Positions 57,524 through 64,000 of a DNA stretch of 64,000 nucleotides are shown here, piece after piece. Where the stretch lies: the NCBI GenBank assembly GCA_022496205.1, contig WTXD01000048.1:1-64000 (forward strand). The letters run 5' to 3'. How positions within the stretch are numbered: the stretch's first letter is position 1; every line of letters begins with the position of its first letter. Under the pieces are notes generated by a model that had not been told where the DNA came from, ran no database searches, and was given only the letters and a program-made list of their open reading frames with translations. The translations under genes were made by a program, and so were the position numbers. The DNA comes from Gloeopeniophorella convolvens (lineage: Eukaryota > Basidiomycota > Agaricomycetes > Russulales).

Positions 57524-60500
57524 ATGGAGGCAACTAACCCCAAGGTCGACGAAGAGAAGGCGCGCCGGAACAAGCGCGCCCAACTAAGAGTTCTCAATGT
57601 GCGGAGCCCAGGTACGCCACACCCGAAGGTGCCCCAGGACCCTGACCAAACGTCGTCCCGCAACGTCGCAGGCACCGGCGAGTCCAACAAATCTCTCGAC
57701 TCGTCCCTCAAGCGCCACACCGCCCTGATCAAGCGCATACGCCAGTCGATAGGCCTCGACAATCGCGATCAGATCCTCAAGGACGTCGACACCCTCGCAC
57801 TCGAGAAGTACATCGACGAGATAGCAGGCGCCGTCCCGGAGGGCGTCGCACGCTGCAAGCTCGAGAAGGACGTCTGGAGCGCCGCAGAGGTGCGCCGCCT
57901 CGTCCGCCGCTGGCCCGCGCTGAGCCCCTGCCGTCCGCCCCTGCCAGGTCATCTCCGCGCTCCACCGCCGCTTCCCTGCTAAATTCACCCCTGTGCTCGT
58001 GGCGGCGCTCGGAGCCGCCCTCGCGCCGGGAAACAAGGCCGCACTCTCTGCGCTCGCGCCCGAGCAGCGGGAGAAAGAGGAGGCGACGCGCGTTGCAAGG
58101 CAGCGTCCTCTGCTGCGCGTATGTGCGGAGCTTGCGCTCATCGGTGTCATTCGCGATGCGCCTGCGCGCAGCGGTGGCGAGTGGATCATGCGCTCGATGC
58201 GCGACCTGGTGCGACCAACCCTGCTCACTTGTGCGCAAGCGCTGACATCCCGCAGCTATCAAATGACCCATCGTTATCGTCTATGCCGCTCCTCACCACG
58301 TTCCTCAAAAGCTATGCGCGTCCTTTCCTTGGGCTTGTACCCCCTGCCGCAGCGAAGCAGATAGCGGCAGGGGCTGAACCTGGCACGCTCGCGGCGGACG
58401 CAAGCGAGAGCGCAGACTCCTCTGCATTCCCGTCACTCGGGACGGAATCGGAGGACGACGAGCTCGTGGAGAAGGAGATCCGGGACCGGTTCAAGAAGAT
58501 GTGCGAGGGATACTTTGAGAACGTTGCGAAGAAGCTCGTGATCGAGCATAAGGTGTGCCGCACCGTTGCTGTATGCGTGGGGATCTGGGTAGATGCGGTG
58601 CGGGTTTGCAGAGGCTGCAAGAACAGGACCGGCGCAACCACGAGGCGTATATCCGTTCGGGCGAGATATTCGAGGATCGCCAGCAGGCGTACGAGAAGAT
58701 GACGAAGAGCTACGAGAAGCTGCTCGCGAGCTGTCAGACGTGCGCAGCGATCCGCATTTCTACTCGTTCTCGACTGACACCATGGCAGGCTATCCGAACT
58801 CCTATATATGCCCATGCCTACCCTACCCACCTCCTCCTCGGCCGGGAATTCCATACAAATTGGCACCAATGCAGGTGGGCTGTCATCCGACGAGGCTGAC
58901 GAGGCTGCATTCGCGGCTCTCGGTGGCAAATGGGAAGACGAGGAAGAACGTCGGTTCTTTGAAGACATTCAGGATCTGCGCGAGGTTGTGCCCAAGAGCA
59001 TCCTCGGGATCGAAGATAGCAAAGACACCGCTAAAGAGCATGACGATAACGACGCCGAGGCGAAGAAGAACGCCGAGGATGAAGAAGTTCGCAAATTGCA
59101 GGAAGAGCTTGCAGTCCTCGAAGCTTCGGAAATTTCACTCAAGGTGAACGGAAAGGCAGAGCATCAGGAGGAGGACGAAGACGACAACGATGACGGGTAT
59201 GATAACCTAACTTTCCGTCCGCCCAGGGTGTTGACGTGAACCTCTTCATAGCATCGCCACGCCAACGCCGTCTACTCCGAAGGACGGATCGCGTCCCACA
59301 ACACCGACTCTCGCCCCTCAGGGACCATCACAGCTGCTCACCGCGCTCCTCGCACGCCTGCCAGACTGCACAAACCGCACACTCATCGACCAGGCCGCGG
59401 TCGAATTCGCCTTCCTCAACTCCAAAGCTGCACGAAAACGGCTTGTCAAGGTGCGCTTTCACCCTCTCTCCGTCCCACTTCAGCATGCCCACTGAGGCAC
59501 GCTCGCGTAGTTCCTCACCCAGGTGCCAAAAATGCGCACAGATCTGCTGCCGCACTACTCCCGGCTCGTAGCCACCCTGAACAAGTACATGCCGGACGTG
59601 GGCACTGAGCTCGTCGCCGCTGTGAGTGAATTTAGTGGGCACGTGCGCGCTTTGTGCTCATTCTCTTGCAGTTAGACGAAGAATTCCGGTACCTGCAACG
59701 GAAGAAGAACGTCGTCATCGAGCTCGCGGAGGTGCGGTTGAAGGTACGGCATCCGGCGCTTAGCAACGCCACGACCGCTCATGGGCCGTCCGTTACAGAA
59801 TATCACATTCATCTCGAATCTGGTGAAATTCAAGGTGGTGCCACCCCATATTATCTTGCACATGTTCAAGGTCTGCTTGGATGACTTTTCGGGAACGAAT
59901 GTGGACAACCTTGCGCTACTGCTGGAGGGCTGTGGGCGCTTCCTTCTGAGGAATGATGAGACCAAACAACGCTTTGGCACAATGGTGAGCCGTGACGTGG
60001 CATGGAGTGGACTTTAGTGCTCATGTGTTCCTTTGCAGTTGGAGCTTATGAAACGCAAGCAAAGTCTGCTGCATTTCGATCAGCGCCAGATCATGCTGCT
60101 TGAGAATGCATATTATCAGGTGCTCACAGACTACTCATGTGCTCTCACTATGCTGAATCCGGCTAGGCGAACCCTCCCGAGCGCACGCCACGCCAAGAGA
60201 AAGAACGCAGCCCAGTGGAGCTTTTCATCCGGCACCTGCTATACGATGTCCTCACCAAGCGCACGATCGACAAGGTCCTCAAGCTTCTGCGCAAGCTTGA
60301 CTGGGACGACGCGGCAACACGGCGCGTGCTGCACAAGGTCTTCACAAAGCCACACAAGCTGCGCTACGGAAACGTACCGATGCTCGCGATGCTCACGTAC
60401 GACCTGCAGCGGTACCACCCGGACTTTGCAATCGCGGTCGTCGACCAAGTCGTCGAGGACGTGCGCCGCGGGCTCGAGCAGAACGTGTACAGCGCGAACC

Positions 60501-61785
60501 AGCGCCGCGTCGCGGCGGTCAAGTACCTTGGCGAGCTGTACATCTATCGCCTGATCAGCTCCGGGCTCGTCTTCGATACGCTCTGGGCGCTCGTCACGTT
60601 TGGCCATCGTGAGTGTCACGTGCTCAGAGCGGCTGATGCTCAGCGCGCGTGTTGTTTACAGCGAAGGGTCATCCACTGCCCCAGTTCCCGTGCACAGTCG
60701 ATATGCCAGATGACTTCTTCCGCGTGCGGCTTGTGTGTGTTCTGCTCGACACGTGTGGCATGTGCTTCGACCGCGGCTCGCAGAAGCGCAAGCTCGACAA
60801 TTTCCTTGTGTTCTTCCAGGTACGCTGCGCCGGCATGACTGCTCCTCTGCGCATCATTCACGTTCTTCAGTACTACATCCTGTGTAAAGAGCCGATGCCA
60901 ATGGACACGGAATTTATGGTCACGGACTCGCTCGAGGCGATTAGGCCGAAGATGACCGTATTGAAGAACATCGAGGATGCCGCGAATGCAATAGACGAGA
61001 TGTTTGCATCTATCACTCTGCAGAATAACGACCGTACGTCGCATCAGGTTTGCTGCGGAAACACTGCACTCATGCTTGTTACAGCTGCCGGTGGAGATGA
61101 CAGCGGCGACGATAGTGGCGACGAAGGTGAGCGCCCGGCCAACGAAGAAGACGAAGACGAAGAAGAAGCTGTGTCTCCCGACTCTCCCGTGAGCTCTTCC
61201 TAATCCAACCTCTACATCCTTCTGAGATGGTCCCCGATCGCAGATCGGCGAGCGCGGACCCTCCCCGGAGCCCGAGTTGGTCATGACTTCCTCCCAAGAA
61301 ACCCTCGGGCCCAACGAAGATGAAGACGCCGACTTCGCGAAGGAGCTCGCGAAGCTCGTGACGGACACGTCGGCCGAGTCGCGCAAGGTCGACCGGCGCA
61401 CCGCGCAGACGCTCTGGGAGTCCGCGGTGCTGCCGCCGGGCATGCGCCGGCGGCACGAGGACGGCGACGGCGCGGCGGACAGCGCGGACACGGGCATCAT
61501 GAACTTCACGATGCTCACGAAGCGCGGGAACAAGCAGCAGGTGCGGCAGCTTGCGATCCCGGCCGAGTCGACGCTCGCGGTGCAGACGCGCTCCGCGCAG
61601 GAGCAGGACAAGGTCGAGCAGCAGCACCTCAAGCGCCTCGTGCTCGACTACGAGCAGCGCGAGGAGGCGGAGGAGATCAAGGGTGCGCGCTGCTTCCTCG
61701 CCCTGCATGCGAACCGCCCCCGTCTGACCCGCGCGCAGCCCTCGAAGCCAAGAGCCGCCCCGTCAAGATCCGCCTCGCCGGATAG
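57524..61785 (+). CDS. UPF2: Nonsense-mediated mRNA decay factor UPF2
   Basis: Scaffold that bridges UPF1 and UPF3 on mRNAs with early stops. Sixteen exons: 57524-57889, 57948-58208, 58256-58552, 58612-58739, 58789-59196, 59252-59450, 59511-59621, 59672-59743, 59799-59984, 60039-60119, 60167-60608, 60662-60819, 60871-61033, 61085-61188, 61244-61682, 61739-61785; 1153 residues, every phase intact. MIF4G domain 1 covers about 45-300 ('RVCAELALIGVIRD'), domain 2 about 510-700 ('FLNSKAARKRLVKFLTQVP'), domain 3 about 715-930 ('VRLVCVLLDTCGMCFDRGS'). Acidic linkers follow domains 1 and 3. The C-terminal UPF1-binding segment (about 1005-1150) ends 'KSRPVKIRLAG'. All introns are GT-AG of 47-60 nt. 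Confidence 0.96.
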
Positions 61786-62548
61786 CGCGCGCCCGCGGCG
61801 CCCCGCACAGCGACACCGACGCCCGCCCTAGCGCTCCTTACTCTCTATTCTCTGGTAGACGCCCTGTTCTCGCCCCGCCGCCGGGCTACACTGCAGAGCG
61901 CCGCCGCGCCGCCGCGCGCGGCGGCACGGCGAAGTTTCCTTGCGCACAGCCGTCGTGCCCCGTGCGTGCGCCGCCGCGGCCGGGCGGCGGCCCCCGCCCG
62001 GGGCCGCCGGCCGACAGTGGCGCACGGCTTGGCGACGTGCTGCGAGCGCGAGGCCCGGCGCCCGTGTAGTTAGTCTCTCCGCTGTTTCACTTTGCTTTCG
62101 TTGAATGAAATGGACACAATCCCATGTTGTATCTGCGCTATTCGCCAAGACGGACGGCACATAATATCATACATCAAGTCGAGGCATTTTAGGAGAAGTA
62201 TGGTACTGGAACTCGTGTTTGCTGGGTACACGCGATAAGCACAAGAATGCGGCGCACAAGACATAAAGCTACAACTATTCAACGAAGGACAACGCAGTTG
62301 GACAGCGCCCGCAAAATAACGGACGGCGCGGAGCTCTCGAAGCCCTCGAGCAAGCGGGACTCGAGTGACAGGTCCAAAAAGCGCCTGCCGCACGGCCTCC
62401 GCCAGAACCCAAACATGCGTTCCAGAAGGCCAGCCACGCAGCAAAAGTGCCTGCGGCCTGCGCCTCAGGAAGCCATGTAGGACTTCTGCCGGAGGCGCTA
62501 CGCGTGCAGGGCACTCTTTCGAATGATTTGTTGCGCATGGTGGGGATC
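61786..62548. other. Intergenic between converging genes
   Basis: 760 bp, very GC-rich near UPF2 (61870-62060). The minus-strand ORFs here are out of frame with the neighbouring gene and show no motif. Confidence 0.45.
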
Positions 62549-63149
62549 TTAACGCGATGCCAACGGAGGGCGCTTGAGCCCCTCTGAAGATCCCACGCCA
62601 ACACCCAGAGACTGAAACGCAGTAGCGCCGAGGTATGAATGTGCTGGAAGCGCGTGGTTGAAAGTGAGAAGGGCTTGAGATACAAAAAACAGGCTGATCA
62701 GCCATCGCCCGACCTTCCATGATACTTGAAGTAGTTGCACTCACCTCTTTATCCACAACGCGTCCATCCTATATCCCTCCCCACATCCATCTCTCTTGCA
62801 CAATCTCCACCTCTGAATTTAGGTATCACGATGCAGCACCACTCTTCCAACAACCACGACCTCTTCTCCACCTCTACCAGTTCTCGTCCAAGCACACAAA
62901 GATGCTCGAGCCGGAGGACCTCCAATGTATCCCTATTGTGCCACAGCAAGCGTCTTCCCCACGGTTCAAGGGCATAGACAAATCCCGATCGGGCGAAGTA
63001 GCGTTCTGCTACAGAAGGGTGAAATGTCTGTGCGATGAAGCCGTACGCCAGGAGGTACCAAAGGCGCACTGATGGCCCCAAGTGCGTTCTGGGCTTGTCG
63101 AGATCAGGAAGCGTGGCCTCCCCAGTGCGTAAGATGCGCAGGAAGGATA
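62549..63149 (-). CDS. Unrecognised protein, 3' exons
   Basis: Two exons, 63149-62811 and 62724-62549, joined in phase by an 86-nt GT-AG intron. Together they encode about 170 residues beginning 'SFLRILRTGEATLPDLDK' and containing 'PSVRLWYLLAYGFIAQTF', 'EVLRLEHLCVLGRELVEV' and a hydrophobic 'WLISLFFVSQALLTF' near the C-terminus. The composition, even helix pattern and phase-correct splice argue for a real protein, probably membrane-associated. I do not recognise the family. The 5' exon is unsettled: an ATG at 63458 ('MSATVNATGSATVTSS') with a donor after 'SGSQH' fits in phase, but would need an intron of about 250 nt. Confidence 0.6.
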
Positions 63150-64000
63150 CTCACTGCAGCCACCTTGCGTCTACTAGATCAGATGTCGATGTAGAGCACG
63201 CCGGGGTTCGAGACCATCGCATGCCGTGGAAGGAGGCAAGCGGGTGTCGCTGCTGCCGAACGGTAGCGGCGGTAGTGGCACGCCGCTGAAGCCTAGCCCA
63301 GATATTTATGTCCTACCCCTGTTGTGAGGCAGGGCTTCGTGCAGATTGAGATACGGCCCTGTGGTCTCGAAGGTGATGGAACTTACATGGGGTGTACCAT
63401 GCTGGGACCCGGAGCTGGTGACGGTGGCAGAGCCGGTGGCATTGACGGTGGCGGACATGGTATTGGAGGTACTTGTGGAGATGGGTACGAGGTCGGGTGG
63501 AATGGAGGGGCTAGCGCGGAAGCACCCGCAGGCCCGAAGTTGGAGCCTTCGGGCGGAGACTCTGACTCCCAAGTCTGGGTGGAAGAGACATCGAGCTAGG
63601 GTTGATACACGTTCCCATAGAGGCACCTCCGCTCGCAGTGAATTTTGAGCACCGAGCGAGACACAGTTGGAACTGTGGCATCGTATGCGTTGGTCGAGTT
63701 GCGAAAGTCGGCTATGGTGTTGCCCATATAAAAGCGGAAGGTATGGAAGGCTGTAGCTGAGCGTCCTCGGAGTGATCTCCGACGGCAGGTTGTTGCTCCA
63801 AAGTACGGAGCGATGTGTGTGGGGAGGACAGAGGATGGAGGGATGGACGCGCCGTCCTTGAGGCTTTTATGGGGGCGGGGGCGAGAGTCAGTCCCAAGCC
63901 ACCAAGATAGCTTGTGCCTCGAAGCATAAAGGATCGGCAGTGCATCCTTTGTTAGAGACTCGAGCTTCAAGGACAATAGACGACGCTGGTGCGTCCGTAT
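63150..64000. other. Window end, unresolved 5' region
   Basis: Probably the 5' part or promoter of the unrecognised minus-strand gene. TATA-like TTTTATATGG is seen on the minus strand near 63728-63738. A small minus-strand ORF ending at 63596 ('MGNTIADFRNSTNAYDA') is of unknown status. Confidence 0.35.

Noticed and set aside
59197..59251. Apparent frame break in UPF2 after 'DNDDGYDNLTF'
   Set aside because: A 55-nt GT-AG intron (GTATGA...TTCATAG) joins the flanking exons in phase; no break is needed.
1..64000. CRISPR arrays, bacterial operons, prophage
   Set aside because: No regularly spaced repeats or bacterial gene signals; all real genes are fungal with spliceosomal introns.

Overview
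This window reads as nuclear DNA of a filamentous basidiomycete (Agaricomycete-like; order not certain). The genes are split by many short GT-AG introns of about 46-85 nt, and they encode eukaryotic proteins: MCM2, a WEE1 kinase, UPF2, a Mei2-like RNA-binding protein and an arginine-pathway CPA1. Several are families common in mushrooms (APH-type kinase-like proteins, multi-pass membrane proteins, a formate/nitrite transporter). There are no operons, Shine-Dalgarno sites or bacterial genes. Exon models were built by hand from splice sites, reading phase and protein family resemblance, without searches.

Layout. 1-4596: the 5' part of a Ty3/Gypsy LTR retrotransposon on the minus strand (5' LTR, gag, pol, running off the window), inserted inside an APH-family gene (4597-5784, minus) that it cuts off. 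6436-7683: alpha/beta-hydrolase esterase. 8559-9763 (minus): multi-pass membrane protein. 9764-15538: a long stretch with no recognisable gene and one perfect 24-bp palindrome. 15685-17148: CPA1, preceded by a 23-codon upstream ORF. 17796-18646: cytochrome b561-like protein. 19157-20721: BSD-domain protein. 20722-25488: a GC-rich gap between two converging genes.

25489-27399 (minus): homeodomain transcription factor. 28655-33016 (minus): WEE1, spread over two large ORFs that join through an intron. 33814-35162: a LARGE-like glycosyltransferase, divergent from WEE1. 35751-38986: MCM2, with a MluI cell-cycle box just upstream. 39664-41331 (minus): a 13-exon formate/nitrite-type transporter. 42711-45111 and 45584-48023 (both minus): a tandem pair of MFS transporters. 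48899-51468 (minus): Mei2-like RRM protein. 51469-55912: no clear gene. 55913-57195: a damaged paralogue of the first esterase. 57524-61785: UPF2 in 16 exons. 62549-63149 (minus): the 3' part of an unrecognised gene.

Themes. WEE1, MCM2, the Mei2-like protein and the homeodomain factor form a stretch rich in cell-cycle and development genes. Splicing has two oddities: apparent GC-AG introns (two in MCM2, one in the Mei2-like gene), and coding exons consisting only of the ATG (MCM2 and Mei2-like). At least nine one-base frame breaks lie in otherwise well-formed genes, including the essential MCM2. Every one that can be assigned is a lost base, most in or beside a short homopolymer. Deletion errors in the assembly therefore explain them better than gene death in most cases. 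I did not find a convincing previously undescribed system; the best leads are the candidate upstream ORF of CPA1, the splicing oddities and the retrotransposon insertion.
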